A DNA stretch of 64,000 nt from Scortum barcoo (lineage: Eukaryota; Chordata; Actinopteri; Centrarchiformes; Terapontidae), in NCBI GenBank assembly GCA_023238725.1, contig CM041553.1:23922501-23986500 (forward strand). Reading direction: 5' to 3'. Made by a program: the position numbers and the translations under genes. Shown here one piece after another: positions 29,401 through 41,503 of this stretch (the stretch's first letter is position 1; every line of letters begins with the position of its first letter). The notes beneath the pieces were generated by a model, which was not told where the DNA came from, ran no database searches, and saw nothing but the letters and a program-made list of their open reading frames with translations.

Positions 29401-32400
29401 TTACACTTCTTCGGATTTCTCATTGAAATAAGTTTGGCTAACCTTGGTTTGTTTAAAACGTGTGGTCATCAAAAGTGGCCATGATCACGCCGCTGATCTC
29501 AGCACTTAACTTGGAGTGTTAAATGTTATTAGTGGAAGAAAAACTTTGAAAACTTTCTAATTAAAACTCTCATTGTATTAAAAAGCAAATCCTTCTTTAT
29601 CACTAAAATAGTTTTTTTTTCCCCCAGCATCGTGATAAATACTGCACCAACTGCACACATATCCAACACCGCACCATCCTTTTTTTTTCTTCCATGTGAC
29701 TGATGAACAGCACTTAGGAGATGGGTTATGCTGGGGGCAGGTTGTGAGCGAGGCAGAAATATGGTCACGTTAATAACAGGCGCACATTAATATATATACA
29801 CACGTACAGTACACCGACAAAGAACCGGACACACAAACACAGCGCAGCTCGCACATCTCGGTGTGTGTAGCGGCGCTCACATTACTATTCCAAACCAGTG
29901 TGGAAAACAGCTGCACCCAACAAAGCTGCGAGGATCCATCAAGAGAAAATTGATGATAAAGGAAGAAGACAAATGACTCATGATGCCCATATATAGTGCC
30001 GTATGTGTGTGTAGGTGTGTGTGTTACTGTAAATCCATATGATGTTTTCATGTAAGCAAAAGTGTTCTGAGAATAAGATAATGACTAAGATAAAGGCAGC
30101 TTCTCCTGTTCACTGTGCAGTGCTGCAGGAGGAAGACAGGGCTTCATTATTTGCAACGTGGCATCAAAATTCAGTGTTGTTATCTGCAGTTTAAATCTGT
30201 AATCCAAAGTATTTACATTTAGCAATTCCTCTCTGTATAGTAGTATTATGGGGCGTGGCGGGATCTGCCGTTCCGGCGCAGAACGATTGATGCATCTAAT
30301 CCAGCTCAATTTGATCCATCATTGATATCAGACCTCTGTTTACTGTTCGCTCGCTTTACACTCTGTCAGAGCTGTATTAAGTCACTGCTAATGCAAACCC
30401 AGCATTTCCCACTGCCGTAGCTCTGCATTATGAACAGGTGGAGAGGTTTTTATCGTGAGGCAGCTGCAAGAAACGTTTGTCATACGTAACAAGAGATGAT
30501 CATGTTCTGCATTATTCGTCAGTGGGTTAGATTTAAGTATTTCAGGGGGTGATAAGAGCGGGAAGGAGGAGCCACAAAGAGCTGCAGGGTGCACATCTTT
30601 CATTACTGACTCCTGTTGGCGTGCCCAGAGGTTTTGCAGAAAGTTGCATGAAATTATATCGCGGTTGTAATGACTTTTCCTCAATATTAAGTAAATGCTA
30701 GTTTGTTAGTCCGCCCCGCAAAATACATCAGCTGTTGTGTATCACTAACTGTTGAAAATGGTAAACAACTGTCTCGCATTAACTTTGTAGGGTATACAGC
30801 GCCGCGACATCCAGTAGGTTGGGTACTGCAGAAGTTGTGGCTTCGGCCTTTCACAGGCCTTAGCTTTGTTTGTCTAAAAACGCTTTGTCCTCTGGAAAAA
30901 CGGAAAATGATGCACAATAGCTGCAGTAGTTGTTGATGCAGTTTACATTTCCTTACACACACACACATCTAAAAAAAAGAGTACAGAATTCAAATTTCAG
31001 TTCAACTTTAATCCTCGCTTTTAAGTGCAAACTTCTTGATTTCACCTCGATACGCTCCCCGGCCGCTCTCCAAACACTGTCACATACGGCTTCTCTCGAC
31101 GCCGTATGTATCCTAAAATTTGCGAGGCTATTTTGGGATCGCTCCCAAATAATTAAGGTATTTATGTAACACACAAAATGTGGACGTTAGTAGCGTACAG
31201 TTTTTCCCTTTGTTGCCTCGAGCCCTGACAGAGATGCGCGAGACAGTCTTTATGATGCTTTGAGTTCATCGTGTAAATTTGTCTGCTTAAAGGCTCGAGA
31301 ATTCAGAAACTCATTTCGCTGCCGGAGTTCAAAGCCTTCGCCGGAGCTGCGCGAGATGAATCCATGGGAGTTGTCATTGCTCTGAGTAAGTTGTTGGTTT
31401 TTTTTGTATTTTTTTCGGAGGGGATACTAGGCCTCTGTCTCTCAGTCTTTCTATCTCTGTCCCCTGTATTATTTATCTAAAAACCACCAGTGCTATGCTT
31501 CCACCTTGTTAGTGAGGTCTCCCTGCCACATTTTTAATCTCAGGTGTGAATGTGTAGCCGGGTTAAATATAGATTTAAAGAGTGAATTCCCCTCGCCTGT
31601 GTTTTTACTATGAAGCTTATTGATTCCCCAGGACACGGAGATGTCAAACTGTGGACAAGCTTGTGAAGAATTAATCTTTTCTCAGTGTCATGGGACTTCA
31701 CATCAAACCGTATTACAGTCTGTTCTGGGCGGTACAAAGCTACTCCCCCCTGGTGTATATGCACTCACACACACACACACACATACATACACACACATAA
31801 AGGGCACAAATGACACATAAGATTTGTGCAATCGATGAAAGTGAGTCATTTGAATTAGATCAGATTACGGGGCAAGAAGTAGCGAAGAGGTTGGAGAGAA
31901 AGAAAGAGAGAGAGAGAAAAAGGAGAGAGGAAGAGGCAAAGGAGTGAAAGAGTTAGATCAAAAAGCAGCGGCCGCTCCGAGGCAAGTACGACTACACCTC
32001 TGATGATGAGAGATGGAGCGAATGTGCGTCTGTCTGTCGTCCCCACGACTCAGAGACGTCCACGAGAATGTAATTTGTTTTGACTCCCAGTCTCACCCAT
32101 CCTCACTCGTCCGTTTTACAGTCCCAACCTCCCCCCTCCACCCTTCCTTTCCTCTATCAGAGTGATTGACTTTTACGGGAAAAAAGGCTTCAGCATCACA
32201 CTGGTTGAGGGGGAGTGGTGGTGGAGCAAAGGGTGGAGGGGGTGATGTCGGAGAGGGGGGAGTTTTGGGGCTGACGTCCAGACTTGGCGTGATGGACGTT
32301 TCTATAAGAGATATGGAAACACGGAGCGTGACGGACATTTCTATTATAGAAATATTCCACTGCCTGCTCCCCGGCCTGTGGTGTTGACAGCGAGGGAGAG

Positions 32401-33146
32401 ACATGCACTGCTGTGTTGTTAGGCGATGGTAAGTTTGAGCAAAATGGGGGGGGGGGAAACAGCGCTATTCATACGAGGTCTTCTTTATTTTTCTCATCGC
32501 GGTATAACATCTTTGTGTCATCTGTCTCTGTCTGTCTGTCTCTGTCTTTGCAGTGCGGGTGTTACGGCGGAATAATAGGCACCGCTGATATAAATCTCCT
32601 TCACCGCCCCTGCCGGCCCTGCGGTGCTCAACTTGTCACTCCCCTGCAGAGAGAGCCGAACATGTGAGACGCCATGGATGATCCTCTGTGGCGAAGCGAT
32701 GTATGGTTACGTAATGCGTTTAGTATTCAGAGAGGAGAAAGGAAAAAGGAGGAGAACGGGGACAGAGAAAATATGGGAGGCAGCGGTTGAAAGACTCAGA
32801 GCTTCATGAAAGAGAGTGAAGAAAACAAGTGCAGGGAGGAGTGGAAATAAGTCAGAATAATACATATACTATGCAGAATAATTATATATATTACACTTCA
32901 TATAGTTTACCAAACATTCTCGCCCTTTTGATCGTATCGTGTGATTTTCATCAACAGACAGCTTGGTAATTATAGAGGTTGTCATGGAGACCTTGAAGGG
33001 AGATTGTTTTGTCTGCTCCTGTTTAAGGTCTACTGACTACCTGTAGTTATTCAGTATTTATTTTAAATCTGTTAATAAATTGCATTTAACTTCTGTACTT
33101 AAAAAAAGAAGGAAAAAAAAGGTATTTAAATGTGCCATAATAATTC
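26446..33146. other. Gene-free upstream region
   Basis: No coding exon recognised. Contains poly-C runs (26797-26803, 27193-27199), a GA tract at 31898-31925, CA tracts (30950-30968, 31767-31785) and an imperfect 39-base tandem pair at 32287. Balanced-composition stretches at 30225-30330 (with GATTGATGCATCTAATCC) and 31060-31400 could be regulatory. Frames up to about 104 codons look like chance. Confidence 0.45.
32287..32362. repeat. Imperfect 39-base tandem duplication
   Basis: GCGTGATGGACGTTTCTATA at 32287 recurs as GCGTGACGGACATTTCTATT at 32326, a period of 39 bases over nearly two units, in a GC-balanced stretch. Confidence 0.7.
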
Positions 33147-33515
33147 TACACTATGTGGCCAAAAGTATGTGGACAGCCCTGTTTGCATACTTTACTTGTG
33201 GTCTGGAGCTGTTTTTTTCTGTTGTTTTTTTGCTTGTTCCCTTGGTTTAAATGAAGGGAAATCTTACTGCTACAGCTACAGCATGCTGCATAATGAAATA
33301 TTAGACCATTAGATGATTTTCTAGTCACCACTTCATATAAAGTAACATATATTCAGAGTAAAATCTGGGAACCCTTAGATTCGTCTCACAATCTTTTGTG
33401 GAGGTCCTGATCTCCAGGTTTCGAGCCACAGATTTGAACAATAATATGCTTCCAACTTTTTGGCAGAAGTTAACCTTTTCTGTTTTACCATGACAATGCA
33501 ATCATGCGTAGATCA
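33147..33515 (+). mobile_element. Degraded Tc1/mariner transposon: terminal repeat joined to a transposase fragment
   Basis: Starts with ACACTATGTGGCCAAAAGTA and TGTGGACA, the terminal inverted repeat of a common teleost Tc1-like family. Then come GGTCTGGAGCTGTTTTT, GTTCCCTTGG, AATGAAGGGAAATCTTACTG, and, after an unrelated stretch of roughly 100 bases, TATGCTTCCAACTTTTTGGC and CATGACAATGCAATCATGCG. These correspond in order to the middle and later part of that transposase, including the HDNA residues around a catalytic aspartate. No second terminal repeat or intact frame remains, so it is inactive. Confidence 0.78.
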
Positions 33516-34199
33516 ATATCTGTTAAGAAACAGTGACGTCAACTCCATCCAACCAATGGAAGGCTGACTGCGAGCCGAGTTTCATCACCCACAGCAGTGA
33601 CCAACCTCGCCGGGCTGCTGTGACTGAAAGGGAGTAAATTCCTGCATTCAGGTTAAAAAATCTTGTCAGGAGCCTGAGAGGGGCACAGCAGGAGAGAGGC
33701 AAATCTATGTTAATATCCACATAAATCACATATATACATTCTTAAAGCCACATAGAGTAATGTTTTTCCTTGGGTATGTGAATTATGTAAAACACAATTA
33801 AAAAATGAATTGAATTATTAAAAAATGAATTTATATTTTATATAATTTTATAATGAAAGTATAGTGTTTTTTTCTTTATATTTTAAAAGAGCTTTAGGAG
33901 CTTTAAAATCTACCTGAACATAGTGTATTTCAAAGTAAAAGCCTATTTAAAATGAATTTTGAAATTCATTAATTATTGCTTTTTAAAGTGTATCAGTATA
34001 GTCGCTGATTATAATTAAACACTAAATAAAGTCTAGTTTAAGTCTATAAATACATTGATGGTGCACCAAAGACTGTAGATGAAATGCCAGAAAGAGGTAG
34101 ACTAGATGTGAGACAGATGACAGTGATGATTGTGTGAAATCTGCATCAGAAAATTACCACTATCACCTGACATAGCACTTTTCCAAAAGCTGATATACA

Positions 34200-34275
34200 T
34201 ACACACACACACACACACACAGTCTCTCTCCTTTCTCTCTCTCTCTCTCACACACACATACACACTCACACACAT
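34200..34275. repeat. Compound AC/CT/AC microsatellite
   Basis: About eleven AC units, then CT-rich sequence (34223-34249), then more CA units to 34275. Confidence 0.9.
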
Positions 34276-36721
34276 GCTGCTGCACAAACAAACACGCACA
34301 CAGGTGTGATAACAGCATGTGCATGTGTGTGTAGTCTCTCTCTCTCTCTCAGAGCAGGCAGGAGGCCAAAGAGGGTTTTAACACGCTTAATGGGATTTCA
34401 CACTCCAAAGTACACACACGTACACACTCGGACACACACTAATGTTGAAGATAAACATGTCTGAAAGCTATGTGTGATCCCAGACAAATAAACACACACA
34501 CCCACACTCGCGCACTCCCTGATATAAAAGGATTTGTCAGGCTCCCACATTGTACACATGCAAAACTAATGGACTCCGATATCCACACAGTAACGTTACC
34601 GTTACTCACTCGTTTCCAAAAGATGTGGCTTTACACACCTGCCAGAATGAAAAACACAAACACACAGGCGGCTTCGTCCTCCTCACAAATCCGCCATTAT
34701 ACGTCTGTCCAGCTTTGGTGCTGCGGTGGTCATTGTGACCTGTTACTCTTCAGGTGGTGTTAAAGGAGTACTTCACCACACATCTGCCCTCTGAGTATGT
34801 TTGTAGCTTGCTTTTTTTGCAGAGGGGGGACAGCTGTGGTAAGATTAGATTCACAGCGGTTACCATAGATCACAATTGTTGCTCAGTTGTGGCTAAAAAA
34901 AAAAAAGTGTCAAAATGTTCATGAAAACTTTTTCAAACTGCTCCTGCACCATAATCAATTTCTCAGAAATTCTCAGTTTGTTCCAGCCACTCATTGCTTT
35001 ACCGATAGTGGACAAAATATAATGTTGGTGGAGTTTTAGAGCTGCAGGACGGGGAGGTGATGGCACTGCATAACAGTAAGTGTTAGTAGTAGTGCCGGGT
35101 AACTATGAGTGTTTTGAACATACTGCAAAATACAGATCGACACAAAAAGAGAAGTATTTTCTGTGACTCTTCTGTGACACTGTTGGAGTCTTCTGTCAGG
35201 GCCTAACCACACTTAACCACAAAATCAATACATTTCAGTGGAATCAAGGCAATGTCTGGATTAATTTATTCACTTTTAGACGTGCTTTTTTAGACCGCTT
35301 TTGTCCAAAGCAGCGTAAAAAATGATCAAAGCTCCCGGATGCAAAGTAAATGTGGACGCAGCTTTCATGTAGAGACAATGACCTCTTGCAAATTGTTTCA
35401 AAGTGCTGATCTTTGAGGCAACTAGAGAGCCAGAGACTGAAATTAAAGAAGCTGCCTGATTAGCTTTGTCACGGATAATCTTGACTTATATCATATAACA
35501 GCCAATTCCCAGTTTAATTTTGGCCAACAATCATAAAGGGCATTCCCTTTACCCGTTTATATATGTGCATTTTCAATTTATATGATCAAAAAACCTAAGT
35601 GGAAATGCCAGAAATTAGGGGGAGAAAAGGTGGTTGGAAAAATTACCAAAACAAAATGCAGTGGAGACAGACTTAAAGAATTAATTGGGACATTCAGTGA
35701 GGCTTCCACCGAGGAGATGAAAAATTATGGGGGGGACACATTCAATCCATGTGGAGCAATGAGGAGACTCTTGGGAAACTTGTTTTCCACATCGCTTTTG
35801 CTCATTTTACTGGTGCTGTTTTAATTCTGTCATGCTATTGCACCATTTATTTCTGCAGTGGTGTAATAGCACATTGGAGAATTTGCATTAATTAGCATTT
35901 TCTCTCAAAATAAAAGGTTTTCCAGGACTTTTGTTAATTTTTTTTCTAAATCTAGATGGAAACCTGGCTGTTGTTCCCAGTTGTTCTTTCCTCTCTTTCA
36001 TCATGTTTTTACTAGAACACAACAGATGTGGCATGGTTTTCAGCCCGTCATAAGAAAGAAGTGGAAGGTACAAAGAAATTGTCTCTGTTAACCGCCTGTT
36101 TGTCAACTGAGAGTACATATAGTTGCATCCCCATGATTTCAGCACCACTTATTCCACAAGTGAGCAAATTATTTTTACTGCACTTTATTCTGGTCCAACC
36201 CGGACACTAACTGCTGTGAGTGCAAGCTGACTAAAGTTGCCAATCTCCATGCAGCAAACTTTTCAGAGCCACATTTCAAGCCTGCAGGCGGTGAAGATTC
36301 GACACTCAGAAGATTGTTTTTTTTGTGTGTGAATTGTTCGTCTAAGAGCACATCTGTTTAGACGGACAATACTCTTAAACAGGTGCGTTATGGATCAATC
36401 TAATGTCCCTCCAGAAAATAGTCTCTCAGAAGTGGACCGCATTTTCCCAAACAAGCAGCTACTGTAGTTATCTGTTGCATGCGGTAAAATATAGGACCTC
36501 TATGCCGAGAGAGTGAGTGAGAGCGAGAGAGAAAGAGATTTCTTAGTAATAGAAAGCAGAGCTTATGTGCTCTGGTAGGTGGACCGTGTTATGGCCTGTC
36601 TGAAAACTTCTGCAAAGTTTGGCTTCAGAACTTCAACAGACAAATGACCGCAACTACATACCATAACTCATAGAGGAAAGCATCTCTCTCTCTCTTTCTA
36701 TTTCTACAGTACCTGTCTCTT

Positions 36722-36724
<3 letters not shown>

Positions 36725-36752
<28 letters not shown>
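36725..36752. repeat. CA microsatellite
   Basis: Fourteen CA units, preceded by a CT-rich tract at 36680-36700. Confidence 0.95.
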
Positions 36753-37284
36753 TTTGTGCACACAGCTAGCAGCAGCTGAAGAAGCATCACTCAGACACAG
36801 ACACCTCAAGCTGTTAATTTCCTTCCTGTCTTGATACATGCAGCCAACTGTGAAATGTTATAAAAGCAACATCAGTGTGTCCGCTGAGCACACACAGACA
36901 CACACATACACAAAAAAAAGCCCGAAACACTTTTTTTTTTCCCCCACTGCCACTTCCTGATAAACACATTATGCTTAAAAGTATTCATATGGAGAAAATA
37001 ATGCATGTTTGTGTCTCTTCATGCCTGTCAGCGAGTGCAGTTCATTTTGTGTGCATCTGCATGTGTGTGTGTGTTTGTGTTTGTGTGCGGCAAACAACGG
37101 TGGGTTGGCGACTGAATTTGGGAACATGATGGAAAATTTGCTCTCCTGCTATCCAGGTGCTGCTGTGCTGACAGAGAGAGAGAGAGAAACAACCTCTCCT
37201 GTGATGGAGGGAACAGCAATTGAGATAAATGATGGAAATAATGGAACAAACTTTTCTTTTGTCTCTCTCATAGTTGTACCAACT

Positions 37285-37308
37285 CACACACACACACACA
37301 CACACACA
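37285..37308. repeat. CA microsatellite
   Basis: Twelve uninterrupted CA units. Confidence 0.95.
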
Positions 37309-37743
37309 GGCACATCATAAAATACAGATAGCATATTTTTTGCGATATTTACAACAGCACAGAAACACATCATTAATACTGACTTCCTGAAACATAACTT
37401 TGCACTTGAGGCCAGTTGAAAAGAGGGACCTGTCAGTCAACTAGTGAAACAATCACAAAATAATAATATAGTATCACAACTGTGGGCAGAAAGAGAGGAC
37501 AAAGCACAGAGACACTTCATGTTAAAGCTATTTGTGTCATTTGCATGGAGGGAAGCAGATTTGAGCCATTACTGCACACGCAACATGAGTTGTTACAAGT
37601 TTATCCAAAGACCGGTTTTCCCCTCTAACCTCAGACAGCTAGATTGGAGTCATTTTTTGAGGCATTAAACTGTTCAGTATTTTGAGAGAAACCATCTGAA
37701 AATCTGGGGGAGCGAAAGAATACAATTGCTTTTTTACTTTCCA

Positions 37744-37830
37744 ATGCCAGTAATCATCTCACGTCCCCTCTGATTTATCTTGAGACCTTTTGGCGGGGCC
37801 ACGACTCCGAAGTTTGGGACCGCTGATCTT
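37744..37830 (-). mobile_element. hAT-type transposon end
   Basis: On the minus strand, starting near 37829: CAGCGGTCCCAAACTTCGGA, GTCGTGGCCCCGCCAAAAGG, TCTCAAGATAAATCAGAGGG and GACGTGAGATGATTACTGG. This follows the 5' end of the common teleost hAT family that begins CAGTGGTTCCCAACC. The body would extend leftward toward about 37400, but I recognise neither transposase nor second end there, so this is a non-autonomous copy or a fragment. Confidence 0.75.
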
Positions 37831-40800
37831 CCATTTTAATGGACACCGAAACTCATGGGACAAACTTTTATTGTCTCGTTGTCTGCTGCTGTGCGTGAAT
37901 GGCACATTAGGAGAGCAGAAGCTTCATTTCAGGCACAGCGCTGAGTGTAGGTCACCATCGTTAACACACATTATCGGTACGCCCAAGTCGTTACTTGGCC
38001 TGTGTAGACATGTGGGTTGCATGAAATACAACATATCTATTGATTCAGAGACGTCAGATGGACTAATAAAAACACTTCAGCAGAGGATTTGTGAAAAGTA
38101 GACAAAGGTTATGCAACAGGCCAGAAACTTACTGGCACTGGGCTTCCTTTGTTTTGCGTCAGTAACATTACAGCCACTATCTGGTCAGTGTAACATTTGT
38201 CAGATTGATAATTTGGCTTTAATGATCTATTTTAACATTTTGCCCCACCTCCTACCTCCTACAGTTTTGCCCCTGAGCTGGTACCCGGCCACCGAATCAA
38301 ACGACAGCAGCTGTCTCGGCCACGCTGCCATTAAAACTCATCTGGAGTTTTTAGTGCTCGGTCTAAGTTGCATTCGGCGATTGGGAGCACCGCCAGTCTG
38401 GAAGGTTTTAACACCAAGTAATCAAGAAACATTATGTCAGTAAACTGCACATGGCCGGACAAAACTTGCCAAATGCTGTTAGTAAAGTTTTTCGCTCGAT
38501 GGAGCACTGACTCATCTCCAAGAGAAATGGCTGTGCTTCAGAAATGTAATGAGATCTTTAACTTAAGAAGAAAAAGAAAAGGTCACAGTGGATGAACATA
38601 AATCATTAAGATCTTAAAATCTCAGCATCGATTGCACAAGTGCTTTTTATTATTTAAACTTAGCTCTGCACCGAAGCTTTCTGTAGGCAGGAGGGGTGCA
38701 TTTCCAACCGATCGCAAAACAACAACACTAAAACTGCAGAAACTAGTTTGGTGAAACTGATCAAAGACTCATTTAGTTTCTTCTCTAATGCTGCTCCGCT
38801 TTGTGGTTCAGGCTGATGACATGTTTGTATTTTTACATAGAAATCTTCTAGATTAGATGAAGTAATGAATCATTTCTAAACCGTGAGAACAAGAAAATTC
38901 CAGCAGCACGGTCCACCATCGAGGTCGGCTTGTTTAAATTCAGTACTGGCCTGTGTGTGACGTGTGTGTTTGTTAAAAAATCTGATAGTATATTGTTCCC
39001 TGGTCTGCATTAAAGCACCACTGATACTCTCAAACAGAATCTGCAGGGCATTTATAGTCTCAATGACACAACAGGACAATGGACCACTTACAGACACAAA
39101 CACAAGCATGCATACACACACAAAAAGAATAATCAGGCCAGGCTTGAAACGTTAGTATGCCTTTGTGGTTGCTCATGTGTGTAAATACACCAGGGTGTCG
39201 GCAGAAAATGTACATACATTCAACGTACACAGATTGCACCGACACACAAATGCTTTTAAGAAACACCCAAAGGACCTTCGTGAGCACAATTTAATCTGAG
39301 CCCATCTGGGAATAAGAGAAAAAGTGAGTGTTGACTGGATGAGTGGATTTAGTCGATAAATTAAATTAGTTTCTAAATCTTACAAAATGTTTTTTACAAC
39401 ATTGAATATTTGTGACTGAACACAAATGAACTAATGAGCTGAACCTTTACATTCAGGACTGTGTGGCTGTGATTCGGCGTGGCGTCTCCTTGGCAACGTG
39501 AACAAACAACCCAGCAAAATAAGTGTTTACTTCTACTTCGCCCATTGTTCCCGATGTAAAAAATGCCGACAGAGGAGGAGGCTTTTCAGCTACATGTGCG
39601 ACCATAATAGTCTCGGCCGCCATCGCTGCCATCCCAGTTCACGATGGGTAAACTTTCTCCAGCTTGCTGTGTGACCATAGCAACTACAGAAAGCACAGTA
39701 ACCTGAACTGAGCACCTCTTTGCCGACAGTGAACAAACATCCTTGACAAAGCGATCCCACTTCAAGGTTGGGATTATTTTGTCACACCACTATTTTGAGG
39801 TCGAGAACCAACGCTGACCGTCGGCTCCTGAGCTCACACATCAACGTTTCCATCTCCATGACAACTGAGCAGCTTCCTCCCACTGGTGCTGTGATTGTGT
39901 CCAATATCATTCAATCATTCATCATCCCCTCTATAATTCACACTCAGCAGTTTACTCTATGTCTATGATTTATCATCATCAGTGCATTGTTAGCAAAAAC
40001 AAAACTTTTTCTTCAATCATGAAAATGTTTGAGAGCACTACATAGTGGATAGTTTTACATTACTTAGACAGTAAAGATAATATAATGTACAAAAAAGATA
40101 AATAGGGAGTGATGTCGTACATAGCCTGTGTCATATAGATAAAATTTAGGAAGTTTTGTCAAACTATTTCTAACATTGAGAATGACCTTGAACATCAACA
40201 TTTATGCCTAAAAAAACTTTGACTAAAATCATCTTCAAAGTTTGATTTTTTAAAGTTGTCTGATCAGCGATATGTAAACTTGCTATATCACTCATGTCAT
40301 ACTGCTAACTTCTCCCTCTTTTAGGTACAGCCCACTCTATTAAGCGAAGTTATAAAGTTAAACAGACTGAACAGCAGCAGCATCAGAAACAGGCAGAGGT
40401 CTCAGTGGTGGACTTAAATTTCCTCATAATGCAGGACACAAATGTACGATGCAGCGAAGGCAGCTCGCTGTCGTAAAGCACCTTAATTCTTTGGTTGTTA
40501 AATTTTGATTAGTGTGTGTCCAACTGAGCCCCATCCACTTCAGTGCAGTGTGAGCACAAGCAGGCAAAATGCAAATATGGAAATCTCTCCTGAAGATACC
40601 AGTGTGTGTTTTAACTCTGACTAAGAATACTGTGTTCACGTAGGAGCGCTTTGCTTATAGTGGGGACGCATAGAGAAAATAGATGTCCAGAGCCTTATGA
40701 ATTCCAATAAATGTGAATCAGTGGCAGGCACAAATCAATTAAATAAGCAAATTTCTCATTTCAGGTTCGTATGAATGTGTCGGGGCTCTCACCCAGCTCA

Positions 40801-41144
40801 TGTGAGATTCAGCGCGTGCCGGCTTTGTTAATGTGTGTCTGGATAATGGAGGAACCAGTGATTGATGGAAAGGTTAATCATTCTGGACAGATGGTATGTG
40901 CTGCTAAATCAGCATTAGGTGAAGTCGGACTCTCACTCTCTCTCTCTTTGTGTGTGTGTACACATCAATGCATGCATGCAAGCTTAAGTGATAATGAGCA
41001 GGTCCCCGCCACTTGATTGGCCATGAGAGGAGGGGACCCAGCCAGTCAGGCATCATGGGAACCAGCAGCCTCATTATTTTCAGTGTATGGAGACGAGAAA
41101 AAAAACAAAAAAAACAGTGTATCCGCTTCCTAACTTGTATTGAG
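37831..41144. other. Gene-free region
   Basis: Unique AT-rich sequence. At 39485-39499 GTCTCCTTGGCAACG resembles an RFX X-box with one mismatch, in a balanced segment (39470-39700). A CT tract lies at 40931-40948. No gene seen. Confidence 0.45.
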
Positions 41145-41466
41145 AGTGTGTGTGTGTGTGTGTGAGAAACTGCTCTGTGACATGAAAGACAAAGCGGCTA
41201 CCAACCAGGCAGGAGCCGAGGTCAACACCTCATCACGCCGGAGCTTCATCCGACTCCATACAAGCCAGCAGAAACCTCGCCAAGGTCATTTCACAGCAAC
41301 TGGGACTCAAGTGGTGATTGGAATGACCTTACACTGAGAGACTGTGTGTGTGTGTGTGTGTGTATGTGTGTGTGTGTGTGTGTGTCACATCTGATGAGAC
41401 TCTGTAAACCTTTTGTCTAAACGTCATAAAATCTGTTGACCAATGGCTCCACTGAATTGGCCACTT

Positions 41467-41500
<34 letters not shown>
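41145..41500. repeat. Cluster of TG and AC microsatellites in opposite orientation
   Basis: GT array at 41145-41164, a long interrupted TG array at 41344-41385 and a 14-unit AC array at 41473-41500. The last two are complementary and 87 bases apart, so a transcript or single strand could fold back. Confidence 0.9.

Positions 41501-41503
<3 letters not shown>

Larger units (their letters stand above)
33516..37743. other. Gene-free region with microsatellites
   Basis: AT-rich, including a very AT-rich patch at 33780-34030. Arrays: a compound AC/CT/AC tract at 34200-34275, CT at 34334-34350, CA at 36725-36752 and 37285-37308. No gene or RNA recognised. Confidence 0.5.

Noticed and set aside
31320..31385. 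Possible plus-strand exon ending CTGAGTAAGT
   Set aside because: The donor-like site is isolated; no acceptor, reading frame or known peptide supports an exon.
39485..39499. RFX X-box-like GTCTCCTTGGCAACG
   Set aside because: One mismatch at a conserved position and no ciliary gene nearby; noted only in the region entry.
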